40,310 nucleotides of DNA from Bordetella parapertussis (GTDB lineage Bacteria; Pseudomonadota; Gammaproteobacteria; Burkholderiales; SG8-39), in the NCBI GenBank assembly GCA_945897475.1, contig CAMDFL010000021.1:1-40310 (forward strand), written 5' to 3'. Below are positions 32,066-39,940 of the stretch, one piece after another. Made by a program: the position numbers and the translations under genes. How positions within the stretch are numbered: the stretch's first letter is position 1; every line of letters begins with the position of its first letter. The notes beneath the pieces were generated by a model. It was not told the origin of the DNA and searched no databases. It saw only the letters and a list, made by a program, of their open reading frames with translations.

Positions 32066-33116
32066 GCGGTTTGTATTCACCTCCCCCGCCCCGCGCGTGC
32101 TGTTTGGCCGAGGCACTGTCAATGCCGTGTCAAAGGAGCTGGACCTGCACAAAATTTCGCGGGCATTCATCCTGTGTTCGGGATCCGGCATGGCGGTGGC
32201 ACAGCAGATAGCCGCGGCATCACCCAAACACCACATCGACGTGTTGCGCCTGTCCAGCTCGGGCATCAGCACCGAAGATTTCGAACGCGCGACAGAACAT
32301 GCGAAGACAACCGGTGCGCAAGGTTTCATCGCCATGGGTGGCGGCACCCCCATAGGCCTGGGCAAATCCATCGCCGCCAACACCGGCCTGCGCTGGATTG
32401 CCGTGGTCACCACTTACTCCGGCTCGGAGATGGCCTCCAACTGGACCTACGGCAAGGGCCGCGACGCGAAGAACGGCAGCAGCCTTGCCGCGCTGCCATC
32501 GACTGCGATCTACGATCCGGATTTGACCCTGGGCTTGCCACCTGTAACGTCCGGGCAAAGCGGCATGAACGCCATGGCACATGCGGTGGAGTCTTTGTAC
32601 GGCGCGGACCGCAGCCCGGTGGTTGCGGCACAGGCCGAAGAGGCGGTGCGATTACTGGGCGCGAGCCTGCCGCGCATAGTGGCCAGGCCCGACGACATCG
32701 ACGCGCGCACCGAAGCCTTGTACGGCGCCTGGCTGGCCGCCGCGTTTCGCGCCCAGGTCGGCGTCGAACATGCCATCGCGCAGAAAGTACGCAATCGCTT
32801 TGGCCTGAGCCACGCCAGCACGCATGCGGTGGTGGTGCCCTATGCGATCGCGTTCAATCGCAATGCCGCCCGATACGCAATGGATAAAATCGAACGCGCT
32901 CTGGGCGTAAAAGACGCCGGCCTCGGCCTCTACGACCTCAATGTGCGCCTGGGCATTCCCACCGGATTAAAAGACCTTGGCCTAAAGGAGGCGGACATCG
33001 AGGCCGCCGCGGATTTTGTCGGCGCCACGCCGATCGCCAACCCACGACCGGTGTCGCGAGAGGATTTGGTGGAACTGATAACCCAGGCATTTCACGGCGC
33101 GCCGCCGCGCTTTTAG
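32058..33116 (+). CDS. Maleylacetate reductase-family iron-containing alcohol dehydrogenase
   Basis: A 352-residue dehydroquinate synthase-like/group III dehydrogenase-fold protein. It starts FVFTSPAPRVLFGRGTV and has the NAD-binding GGGTPIGLGKSIA and VVTTYSGSEM, all close to maleylacetate reductases. The C-terminal FGLSHASTHAVVVPYAIAFN also follows that group. Maleylacetate reductase reduces maleylacetate to 3-oxoadipate, feeding aromatic ring-cleavage products to the TCA cycle; members with other substrates exist. No hydroxyquinol dioxygenase is seen nearby, so the precise substrate is open. It is the last gene of the + strand operon, and a weak GC hairpin with TTTT overlaps its stop. Confidence 0.88.
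   Translation: MIERFVFTSPAPRVLFGRGTVNAVSKELDLHKISRAFILCSGSGMAVAQQIAAASPKHHIDVLRLSSSGISTEDFERATEHAKTTGAQGFIAMGGGTPIGLGKSIAANTGLRWIAVVTTYSGSEMASNWTYGKGRDAKNGSSLAALPSTAIYDPDLTLGLPPVTSGQSGMNAMAHAVESLYGADRSPVVAAQAEEAVRLLGASLPRIVARPDDIDARTEALYGAWLAAAFRAQVGVEHAIAQKVRNRFGLSHASTHAVVVPYAIAFNRNAARYAMDKIERALGVKDAGLGLYDLNVRLGIPTGLKDLGLKEADIEAAADFVGATPIANPRPVSREDLVELITQAFHGAPPRF
33097..33114 (+). terminator. Possible intrinsic terminator overlapping the operon's last stop codon
   Basis: GCGCG-CCGC-CGCGC followed by TTTT forms a five-base-pair GC hairpin with a short T-run. It lies in the last codons of the maleylacetate reductase-family gene. The short stem and T-run make this a weak call. The 72-bp gap to convergent pobA holds nothing else. 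Confidence 0.35.
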
Positions 33117-33188
33117 TCGTGGATTACAAGCGTGCCAATGACTGGAGAAGCGCGCCAGTATTGCCTCATCAGCCATTGGTGCGCTTCC

Positions 33189-34361
33189 TTAGTCCAGCGG
33201 AAACCCCGCGTACTGCTCCGCGACGCTTGCTTGCGCATGCAACGAATTCGCCAGGTAATCCAGCTCGGTCTCTTGTGCTCGCTGGTCGAATTCAGTCATG
33301 CCGGGCGCGCGGTGTAACAGGTTGGTGAGCCAGAACGAGAAACGAACCGCGCCCCAGACCCGCTTCAGTGCAGTTTCGCTGTAGCTGTCCAGATACCGGT
33401 TCGAACCGTCTTTATAGAACGCCTTGAGCGCACGCGAGAGATAGAAAACGTCCGAGAACGCCAGATTCAGCCCCTTGGCGCCGGTGGGCGGCACGATATG
33501 GGCGGCATCTCCTGCAAGAAACAGTCTTCCATAGCGCATCGGTTCAGTCACAAAGCTTCTCAGCGGCGTGATGGATTTTTCAATCGAGGGGCCGGTGACG
33601 ATTCCACTGGAGATTGCCTCCGGGAAGCGCGCGAGCAGTTCCTCCCAGAAGCGCTCATCGGGCCATTCTTCGATTTTGTCGGTGAGCGGCACCTGCACAT
33701 AGTAGCGGCTGAGCATGGGGCTTCGCATTGAGGCGAGCGCAAATCCCCGTGGATGGTTGGCATAGGTGATATCCGGAACGGGAGGGGTCTGCGACATGAT
33801 GCCCAGCCAACCAAATGGGTATTCCTTGTCGTAGCTGCGAAGGATGTTCGCGGGAATGGCCGTGCGGCTCACGCCGTGGAAACCATCGCAGCCGGCGACG
33901 AAATCGCAGTCGATGCGCTGTGATTTTCCGTCGTGGGTAAACATGACGAAGGGCTTTTCAGTGTCCAGATCATGTGGTTGCACGTCGCTCACTTCGTCAA
34001 AAAAAGCCGCCTTGCGCCGATCGGCTGCTTCGTAAAGGTCTGCCTGGATGCTCGCCTGTCCGTAGGCCATCAGCGTGCTGTTGACCAACCGCTTGGTGTC
34101 GATGAAGAAATCGCTTTTGCCCGCCCAGACAATGGCGGTGCCATCGTGGGGAATGCCCTCGCGGTCCAGGCGCTCGCCCACGCCTGCGGCACGCAACATT
34201 TCCACCGTGCCTTGCTCCAGCACCCCGGCTCGTATTCGGCCAAGCACATAGGCGCGGCTGCGCATCTCCAGCACGATGGATTCAATTCCGGCCCGGTGCA
34301 GTATTTCGGAGAGCAGCATGCCTGCGGGGCCGCCGCCGATGATCGTTACCTGAGTGCGCAT
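33189..34361 (-). CDS. pobA: 4-hydroxybenzoate 3-monooxygenase
   Basis: This FAD enzyme hydroxylates 4-hydroxybenzoate to protocatechuate using NAD(P)H and O2. The 390-residue protein aligns with the Pseudomonas fluorescens enzyme, offset by one: Tyr200, Ser211, Arg213, Arg219, Tyr221, Pro292 and Tyr384 correspond to Tyr201, Ser212, Arg214, Arg220, Tyr222, Pro293 and Tyr385. FAD motifs are TIIGGGPAGML at the start, VLGRIRAGVLEQG and FLAGDAAHIVPPTGAKGLN. All recognised active-site residues are present, so this is very likely a genuine PobA. The start at 34361 matches the family N-terminus; the frame runs on upstream without homology. It is convergent with the catabolic operon and adjacent to an exported methyltransferase-like gene. 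Confidence 0.95.
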   Translation of the reverse strand: MRTQVTIIGGGPAGMLLSEILHRAGIESIVLEMRSRAYVLGRIRAGVLEQGTVEMLRAAGVGERLDREGIPHDGTAIVWAGKSDFFIDTKRLVNSTLMAYGQASIQADLYEAADRRKAAFFDEVSDVQPHDLDTEKPFVMFTHDGKSQRIDCDFVAGCDGFHGVSRTAIPANILRSYDKEYPFGWLGIMSQTPPVPDITYANHPRGFALASMRSPMLSRYYVQVPLTDKIEEWPDERFWEELLARFPEAISSGIVTGPSIEKSITPLRSFVTEPMRYGRLFLAGDAAHIVPPTGAKGLNLAFSDVFYLSRALKAFYKDGSNRYLDSYSETALKRVWGAVRFSFWLTNLLHRAPGMTEFDQRAQETELDYLANSLHAQASVAEQYAGFPLD

Positions 34362-34450
34362 GCGGGTCGGTTCCAAAAATTGCGATTCAAGAATGCTCTC
34401 CTGGTTGAGCGCCACTGGAAGGGCGGGTCGCGTATCGCTTGCGGTCAGTT

Positions 34451-35332
34451 TCAGTTTTTCAGCTGGAAACCCCGCTCCGGGGGAGTGCCGGCCACGAAAT
34501 GCAGGGGCAGCAGCTCCGGAACATTGACGTCGATGCAGGTTTTCTGAACATGATAGACCTCGATGGGTGGTTTCCACTCTGGCCTGAGTTCGCAAGTCAC
34601 CTGGACGCACGAAATGCTCTTGAGCCAGGCGCAGACCTTCAGTTCCTTGCCATCGGCGCGGGTCAGTTCGGTTAGGTAGGGTGAGCCCGCGTAAAAAGGT
34701 TTGTTACTGCCATTTTCCGATTGCACGTCCTGCAGCACGGCATATAAATCACCGCCGGGATCCATTACTGCCAGGGCTCTTTCCATATAGCGGGTGAGGT
34801 GGGTGGTGTACGAAAATCCGCCCAGGAGGTCGGTAATGACCTGAAATTTCCCCAGTTCCTGCGCTGAATATTCGCCGAATCCGCGTCCGAAAAGGTATTG
34901 GATTTTGTTGCGTTCGAGGCTTGCGGCAGTTTGACGCCATCTGGCCGTTCTGCGGTCCTCGATCGACAGCGCCACGGCGCCGGCTTTGCCGCTGCGCAAG
35001 GGGTATTCCTTGGCACGCAACTCGTCGTACTTTGGCGTGAAGTAATCCAGCATGGCGTTCGCTTCGCCGGCGCCGATATCCAGCCAGCGTTGCTTTTGGT
35101 CCAGGTTGGCCAGCGAGCGGATGAATTTCTCGGGCATGGTCTCGATGTATGAGTAAAGCGATCGATCGATGACGTAGCCTTCGAACTTCTGACTCTGGTA
35201 AATATCCTGTTGTTTTTTTATTTCCTCGATGATGCGCGGGCCGCCGGGCGCCTGGGCGTGCAGCGAGCCCAGATACGGCACCTGCGCCACCAACAGGACG
35301 GCTAATGACAAAGCAGTTTTGAATGCGTTAAT
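34451..35332 (-). CDS. Exported methyltransferase-like protein (probable ATT start)
   Basis: A protein of about 293 residues with an N-terminal signal peptide (FKTALSLAVLLVAQVPYLGS, then LHAQA) and a partial class I methyltransferase domain (RWLDIGAGEANAMLDYF as motif I). The central ~100 residues keep the methyltransferase strand pattern, but no catalytic motif IV is obvious. The C-terminal part has three cysteines (KVCAWLKSISCVQVTC). The start is inferred at ATT 35332, which has AGGAG six bases upstream and gives a full signal peptide; the only standard-type candidate nearby is a TTG at 35311 inside the signal peptide, without a good ribosome site. It is probably periplasmic. Its substrate is unknown. 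It resembles the exported methyltransferase-like protein at 14600-15436 in concept, not sequence. Confidence 0.65.
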   Translation of the reverse strand: MNAFKTALSLAVLLVAQVPYLGSLHAQAPGGPRIIEEIKKQQDIYQSQKFEGYVIDRSLYSYIETMPEKFIRSLANLDQKQRWLDIGAGEANAMLDYFTPKYDELRAKEYPLRSGKAGAVALSIEDRRTARWRQTAASLERNKIQYLFGRGFGEYSAQELGKFQVITDLLGGFSYTTHLTRYMERALAVMDPGGDLYAVLQDVQSENGSNKPFYAGSPYLTELTRADGKELKVCAWLKSISCVQVTCELRPEWKPPIEVYHVQKTCIDVNVPELLPLHFVAGTPPERGFQLKN

Positions 35333-35370
35333 GGCTCTCTCCTCGTCTGACCAACTCGATTACCGGCGTC

Positions 35371-36348
35371 TCATTTTCTCATCTCGCCGAACATTCTACT
35401 GTTGCGCACGGCCGTGCCAAAAATTTCCCAGGCATAGTCGATCTTGCCGGTCAATGCCAGGCTCAATGCGGCCGACGTCAAGCCGCTGACATACGTAATT
35501 TGCAGCTCTTCCTCCGGGGAGGAATCGGAGTCCAGGAGTGGCGTCGCGGCTTGGAGGGGGAATTGCGCATCTTCATGGGAAGCATTGACGATGGAAACCG
35601 CGACGATATCGCGTGGCACGTACTGATAGAAATAGCCCCGGTTGCGCGTCAGGGTGACTCGCTCGTCGGAGGCGATGGAAATCACCGGAACGCGAATCTT
35701 TCTCAGATACGTGGAAATGTTTCTGCCCACGCCCGCCGGATCCAGCAGTATGCCGCCGGCGACTTCTGCGCCTTCGGCCAGCGCGACCGATACCGCCGAT
35801 GCGCCGAAGGAGTGGCCGGCAAGAATGATCTTGCGGGGATCGATTCGGCTGTCGATGATTCCTGGCTGGTCGCGAATCAGCGCCACGATTCTCGCCAGGG
35901 TGGCGCCATGACCGAGCCATGGTCCTTTGTTGGGCAACGTCAGCGAAAGACTGTGCATGCCCCAGGTCGCAAGGTGCAGCGCCTGGTAGGCGTGGTCGTC
36001 TTTCGAGTTGCCGTATCCGTGCAACAGAATCACCAGCGGCGCCTTGTCCGGCGGGGCAGACAAATACAAATCCGCTTTGATGCGCTGGGAGGGCGTAAGA
36101 AATATCTCGAAATCCTTTTTCAGGGTCGTGGCAAAAGGCCCGCGAAGCCTGAAAGTATCGAGATTCGCCGTGTTATTGAGAAGTTGCGCGCCCAATTCCT
36201 GCAGAGACCGGGCCTTGAGTGTGGTCATGCCGACGCCCGGCGCGCCTTCGCAGCTGGCGGCAAGCACCAGGCATGCAATCATCGGGAAAATGGCGCAGCG
36301 GCGCGCGCCAGATAGCGTCCAAGCAACGAATGTTTGAGGCATGTGCAT
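35371..36348 (-). CDS. Lipoprotein alpha/beta hydrolase
   Basis: A 325-residue protein with a lipoprotein signal peptide ending in LVLAASC (lipid-modified Cys33). The hydrolase core shows VILLHGYGNSKDD (oxyanion region), ILAGHSFGASAVSVAL (nucleophile Ser) and NASHEDAQF (probable catalytic His). It is probably an envelope-anchored esterase or dienelactone hydrolase-like enzyme acting in the periplasm. Substrate unknown. Start 36348 (or 36342, two residues later) is chosen because it directly precedes the lipoprotein signal; the frame stays open upstream. The methyltransferase-like gene follows 38 bp later, so the two and pobA may be transcribed together. Confidence 0.8.
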   Translation of the reverse strand: MHMPQTFVAWTLSGARRCAIFPMIACLVLAASCEGAPGVGMTTLKARSLQELGAQLLNNTANLDTFRLRGPFATTLKKDFEIFLTPSQRIKADLYLSAPPDKAPLVILLHGYGNSKDDHAYQALHLATWGMHSLSLTLPNKGPWLGHGATLARIVALIRDQPGIIDSRIDPRKIILAGHSFGASAVSVALAEGAEVAGGILLDPAGVGRNISTYLRKIRVPVISIASDERVTLTRNRGYFYQYVPRDIVAVSIVNASHEDAQFPLQAATPLLDSDSSPEEELQITYVSGLTSAALSLALTGKIDYAWEIFGTAVRNSRMFGEMRK

Positions 36349-36453
36349 GACGGGCCATGTGCAAGGGAATGCAAAGCAATGATATAGCGTCGGGCAGCGA
36401 CACGGAGGATCTCGATGACATTGGGTCGATGTTCGAAACAAACCCCCGAAACA

Positions 36454-36489
36454 CCCCCCGGGGGGAATTGTGCGGCAGATGAATATAAT
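36454..36489. promoter_or_regulatory. GC palindrome plus perfect -10 hexamer upstream of the LigI-like gene
   Basis: CCCCCCGGGGGG (36454-36465) is a perfect 12-bp palindrome. TATAAT lies at 36484-36489, where the palindrome would take the place of the -35 box. No good -35 match is present, which suits an activator-dependent promoter. The LigI-like gene starts about 120 bp downstream. The divergent lipoprotein hydrolase starts at 36348. The rest of this 262-nt gap shows nothing I can name. Confidence 0.45.
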
Positions 36490-36610
36490 AAGCGTTCGCC
36501 CAGGCTGCCGACATGGCGCTGATCCGGCTCATGGTGTGCGAGCATTGGCCAGAGCGAATCGATCCGTAATGCACCAACCAGCGCAAATTGACCAGTGAAA
36601 GGGATTTGTC

Positions 36611-37492
36611 ATGCCTCCAGGCACCACGCCAGCCCCCGATAGAAACACCAAAAAACCGAAATTCGTGCCGCCGCCCAAGACCTGCGACGCGCATTGCCAT
36701 ATTTTCGGCCCGGCGCACAAGTTTCCCTACGACCCCAAGGCCTCCTACCATCCGCCGGATTCGGGGTTCGAGGAGATATGCAAGCTGCATGACATTCTGG
36801 GCATCGAGCGCGCGGTCATCGTGCACGCGAGTTGCCACGGCGCCGACATGCGCGCCACGCTGGATGGCATTGCGCGCTCCAACGGGCGCTTCCGCGGCAC
36901 GGCCATCATCGATGAAACCTACACCACCGCCGATTTCGACCGCATGCACGAGGGAGGCATACGCGGGGTGCGCTTCAATTTCGTCAAGCACCTTGGTGGC
37001 CGGCCCGACTTCGGCCTGTTTCACAAGACAGTGGATCGCCTCAATGCGCTGGGCTGGCATCTGATCCTGCATCTGGACGCCAATGACATCATTGAATTCG
37101 AGGACATGTTCAGGAAACTCCCGGTGCCCATGGTGATCGACCACATGGCGCGCGTGTCGGCCAAGGACGGCCTGGATCAAAAGCCCTTCAAGGTGCTGCT
37201 CGATTTCATGAAAGACGAGAAGGTGTGGGTGAAGATCTGCGGCTCGGAGCGCGTGTCCTCCGACGGCCCGCCGTTCCACGATGCCATTCCCTTTGCCCAG
37301 GCGCTGATCAATGCCGCGCCCGACCGCATCCTCTGGGGCACCGACTGGCCACATCCGAACGTGGGCAAACACATGCCCAACGACGGTGACCTGGTGGACA
37401 TGATCCCGCTCACCATGCCCGATGCGGCGATCCGGCAGAAGGTGCTGGTGGACAACCCGGCGCGGTTGTACGGGTTCAAGCCGACAGATTGA
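36611..37492 (+). CDS. 2-pyrone-4,6-dicarboxylate hydrolase-like amidohydrolase (LigI type)
   Basis: A 293-residue cytosolic TIM-barrel amidohydrolase close to Sphingomonas LigI, which opens the lactone 2-pyrone-4,6-dicarboxylate to oxaloacetate-enol-type products in the protocatechuate 4,5-cleavage pathway. Shared features are TCDAHCHIFGP (His28, His30), VIVHASCHGADMRATLDGIA, GIRGVRFNF (Arg121), MVIDHMAR (His178) and LWGTDWPHPN (Asp245). Length also matches. The start is set by AAAGGG about seven bases before ATG 36611. Other amidohydrolase 2 relatives in aromatic catabolism are possible, but the agreement with LigI around its active site is strong. Together with pobA 2.2 kb away it suggests a protocatechuate meta-cleavage route. 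No LigAB dioxygenase gene is in the window. Confidence 0.85.
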   Translation: MPPGTTPAPDRNTKKPKFVPPPKTCDAHCHIFGPAHKFPYDPKASYHPPDSGFEEICKLHDILGIERAVIVHASCHGADMRATLDGIARSNGRFRGTAIIDETYTTADFDRMHEGGIRGVRFNFVKHLGGRPDFGLFHKTVDRLNALGWHLILHLDANDIIEFEDMFRKLPVPMVIDHMARVSAKDGLDQKPFKVLLDFMKDEKVWVKICGSERVSSDGPPFHDAIPFAQALINAAPDRILWGTDWPHPNVGKHMPNDGDLVDMIPLTMPDAAIRQKVLVDNPARLYGFKPTD

Positions 37493-37522
37493 CTTTCGCG
37501 AATCAATGAATTTTTCAGTACG

Positions 37523-37536
37523 CTAATGCAGATTAG
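37523..37536. promoter_or_regulatory. Inverted repeat, candidate antitoxin operator
   Basis: CTAAT-GCAG-ATTAG is a perfect 5-bp-arm inverted repeat 15 bp upstream of the Phd-type antitoxin start. Phd/YefM antitoxins bind palindromes at their own promoters, so this is a plausible autoregulatory site. Confidence 0.4.
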
Positions 37537-37551
37537 TTTGCTGAGAGAATC

Positions 37552-37800
37552 ATGATCATTGTCAACATTCACGAAGCGAAAACGCAACTCTCACGCCTGG
37601 TCGAGCAGGCGGCTCGAGGGGAGTGTTTCATCATTGCCAAAGCGGGCAAGCCAATGGTCAAGGTGATGCCGTTGGATCGTGCGGAAGCGGGGACCGCCTG
37701 TCGACTTGGCTTCATGGCGGGCGAAATCAAGGTGCCCGACGACTTCGATCAGATGGGCGCGAAGGAGATCGAGGGGGTGTTTGCCGGGCGCGTGGATTGA
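37552..37800 (+). CDS. Phd/YefM-family (type II) antitoxin
   Basis: An 82-residue DNA-binding antitoxin. The start MIIVNIHEAKTQLSRLVEQAARGE is the typical Phd/YefM beginning, followed by FIIAKAGKPMVKVMPLD. The C-terminal half, with KVPDDFDQM and EGVFAGRVD, is the toxin-binding tail seen in antitoxins paired with PIN-domain toxins. A GAGAG ribosome site lies about six bases upstream. The stop overlaps the start of the downstream PIN-domain reading frame, the usual antitoxin-toxin coupling. That toxin is frameshifted, so the antitoxin appears to be an orphan. Confidence 0.9.
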   Translation: MIIVNIHEAKTQLSRLVEQAARGECFIIAKAGKPMVKVMPLDRAEAGTACRLGFMAGEIKVPDDFDQMGAKEIEGVFAGRVD

Positions 37801-38109
37801 ATTTTCTTCTCGACACGCATTTATTGTTGTGGGCGGCCAGCGCGCCGGGGCGGCCTTCTGCCAAGGCGCGCGGCCTGATTCTTGCACCCGACAGACAGCT
37901 GATTCTCCGCTCAGCCAGCCGCTGGGAAATCAGCATCAAGCGGACGCGCAGACTTCAATGTCGATCTGCGCCGCTTGTGGCGCATGCTGCTGGTCAATGG
38001 CTACAGGGAGCTGCCCATTTCCAGCGAACACACCATCGCGGTGATCGGCGAAGGGAATGAGGACAGGGTGGCGCACTTTCATCGCGCCTATGCGGCTGTA
38101 GTGAACTAG
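37797..38109 (+). pseudogene. Frameshifted, truncated PIN-domain (VapC-like) toxin remnant
   Basis: Starting from TTG 37797, the frame reads NFLLDTHLLLWAASAPG and then SASRWEISIK, which is the VapC/PIN N-terminal half with the first catalytic aspartate. From 37948 the homology continues in another frame (ADFNVDLRRLWRMLLVNGYR, then ELPISSEHTIAVI), a net +1 or -2 shift. The end (GEGNEDRVAHFH, stop at 38107-38109) does not contain the expected DPFDR-type acidic motif of PIN toxins. Intact toxin would be about 125 residues and this is shorter and broken. The protein is predicted inactive. A sequencing error is possible for the frameshift, but the missing C-terminal motif argues for real decay. 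Confidence 0.8.
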
Positions 38110-38149
38110 CAGCGTCGTCGGGCTGTCAAGCACACTTTGAGGGAGAGAC

Positions 38150-38815
38150 ATGAAGGATTACTCGGCGAAAAGCGGCGAGCGCTACAACACGAAAGATACG
38201 AATCTGATAGGTGGCGATCACTTGTGGCGTTATCGATACGTGGCGTCTCGCCTGAATTCGGGCGATGCGAGGTTGTTTGGAGCAGACGTGTTTTGCGGGT
38301 CGGGGTATGGCTCATCGCTCGTGGCCACGGCGACCCATGCCTCCATCCTTGCGATCGATGGATCGGCCGAATCGATCGAATTGGCCTCGAGCATGTACCA
38401 AGATCCGGCCATCATTTGGGCTTGCAAGCTATTCCCTTTCGACCTGCCGGACGCTTGCTTCGATTTCGTGATGAGTATGGAATCGATTGAGCACGTCAAG
38501 GATTTTGAGACGTTCTTCTGGGTCCTGGTGAAATCAATCAAGCCCGGTGGACAGTTGTTCATCTCCGTTCCAAACGAAACTGTCATGCCATATACAGACT
38601 ACAAATGGCACTACCGTCACTTTGTCCCCTCCGAGGTGCGTGCGCTCGCAACGAAATATGGGTTGCGCGAAGTGTTCGCCGCGTCTACACGTTGCCAACT
38701 CTTGAAAAACGGAAAGGCAACCGTCTTTTACCCTTACCAGATGGCGAACGACAAACCGCTCGCTCTGGATGAGGGTGACACGATGTTCTTTGAGTTCAGC
38801 AAGGACGCGCCATGA
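38150..38815 (+). CDS. Class I SAM-dependent methyltransferase
   Basis: A 221-residue cytosolic methyltransferase. Motif I is FGADVFCGSGYGSSLVA (about residues 43-59), followed by ILAIDGSAESIELAS (acidic end of strand 2), DLPDACFDFVMSMESIEHVKD (motif II/methyltransf_11 region) and LVKSIKPGGQLFISVPNE. Such proteins occur in surface polysaccharide and secondary metabolite gene sets. A strong ribosome site (GAGGGAGAG) precedes the ATG. The stop overlaps the next start as ATGA, so the two are coupled. The codon use is visibly less GC-rich than in most neighbouring genes, which hints at acquisition by transfer. The substrate is unknown. Confidence 0.88.
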   Translation: MKDYSAKSGERYNTKDTNLIGGDHLWRYRYVASRLNSGDARLFGADVFCGSGYGSSLVATATHASILAIDGSAESIELASSMYQDPAIIWACKLFPFDLPDACFDFVMSMESIEHVKDFETFFWVLVKSIKPGGQLFISVPNETVMPYTDYKWHYRHFVPSEVRALATKYGLREVFAASTRCQLLKNGKATVFYPYQMANDKPLALDEGDTMFFEFSKDAP

Positions 38816-39771
38816 GAGTGTTCGCATCAGGATGGGCGCTGCAGAGCCCTGCGCTGAATTTTTTCAAGAAATTCCTGCGTTCTAATCCCCACGTCTCGTT
38901 GGCGGGAATCGTCTATCCGAGCAAGATTCCCGAGGATATCGAGGGTGTTCCAGTGCTTGATTTTGATGATGCGCGAAGGACGATTACGCCAGATGACATC
39001 GTCTTGAACTGCAATCGCTCGCCGATCGGGGACCTATCGCTCTATCACACGCTGGTTGAGTTCTTTGCGTCAATTGGAATCGAGTTGACGGAAGTCAATA
39101 ATTTCGTGAGCTCCCTCGTGGAGGAAGATGCCAAAAATCTACTTCGATTCCCTGTCGAGGGCGTGACTTCCAGCGACATTCGTGCTCTACGAGACCAGCC
39201 GCGGTTCTCGTTCAGCCGTGGAAGATTCTTCGACCCGGTGTCCTTCGAGACCGCAATTGCTCTGGACGACATGGCCAGGGCACCGGACTGGGATCGAATG
39301 CTGGTATTCGACCAAGAGCCCTCCCCCGAGCATGCATTGTCGGAGGCGATCGCTGCACTTCTGCGGATGGGTGTGGCTCCGCGCTTCCGGGTCATCGGAG
39401 AGGCCACTATTTTCTTGAACGCACTGCTCCAGCTTCGCGTGACACAGCCGGAGGCCACGCTTGCCGTCGAACTGTCCGAGCCGGCGGGCCACACGTTGGG
39501 GCCACGTCTGGATTTCTATTGCAGGAGCTTGGGAATCGCTGAAATTCCTGCGGTAAGCGGCGACACGGATGCCATTTTTTTGGGAGATGCTGATTCCGTG
39601 ATAAGTGCTTTCCAAGCAAATGGGATCATCTCACCGGCGGTCTTTTTCATGCGCCGTTCTATTTTTGATTATCGGATGCTCCAAGTCCTAGCGGGGAGCA
39701 CCGCTTACCGGATCATGTTGCGCCAACCGGACACGTCCCCCGGAAGCTTGATAGCCGGGCTACTCGTGTAA
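38812..39771 (+). CDS. Unrecognised 319-residue protein coupled to a methyltransferase
   Basis: A soluble protein of 319 residues without transmembrane segments. The first 90 residues (MRVFASGWALQS, then GIVYPSKIPEDIEGVPVLDF) look like a Rossmann-type alpha/beta domain with a 'VPVLDFDD' stretch of the kind seen in sugar-modifying and acetyltransferase-associated proteins. A second alpha/beta-looking domain follows from about 150, with LRMGVAPRFRVIGEATIFLN and LAVELSEPAGHTLGPRLD. I recognise no catalytic motif. It overlaps the methyltransferase stop by four bases and shares its less GC-rich base use. Together they may act on a surface glycan or a modified metabolite. It may belong to a family known only as hypothetical. 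Confidence 0.75.
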   Translation: MRVFASGWALQSPALNFFKKFLRSNPHVSLAGIVYPSKIPEDIEGVPVLDFDDARRTITPDDIVLNCNRSPIGDLSLYHTLVEFFASIGIELTEVNNFVSSLVEEDAKNLLRFPVEGVTSSDIRALRDQPRFSFSRGRFFDPVSFETAIALDDMARAPDWDRMLVFDQEPSPEHALSEAIAALLRMGVAPRFRVIGEATIFLNALLQLRVTQPEATLAVELSEPAGHTLGPRLDFYCRSLGIAEIPAVSGDTDAIFLGDADSVISAFQANGIISPAVFFMRRSIFDYRMLQVLAGSTAYRIMLRQPDTSPGSLIAGLLV

Positions 39772-39940
39772 GCAATCCCTGTGCGCCCGGTATCGATTCT
39801 CATCGGATCAACCAACTGATAGTCGACCGCGCGCGCATACGCCGGCGCGGACCCGCGTTTTAGAACCCGTGACGGCGCCGGTTCCACCTAGAAACTGCAT
39901 CGCGTGGCGTGGCGTACCGGCTAAGTTCACGACTTACCCA
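39772..39940. other. Gap between the accessory pair and hemN
   Basis: 169 bp between two convergent genes. I see no coding frame with good composition and no clear terminator. It marks the boundary between the lower-GC accessory pair and the conserved hemN gene. Confidence 0.4.

Noticed and set aside
39705-39887. Short minus-strand frame between the accessory pair and hemN
   Set aside because: It overlaps the 3' end of the + strand gene, has no ribosome site and shows no recognisable motif.
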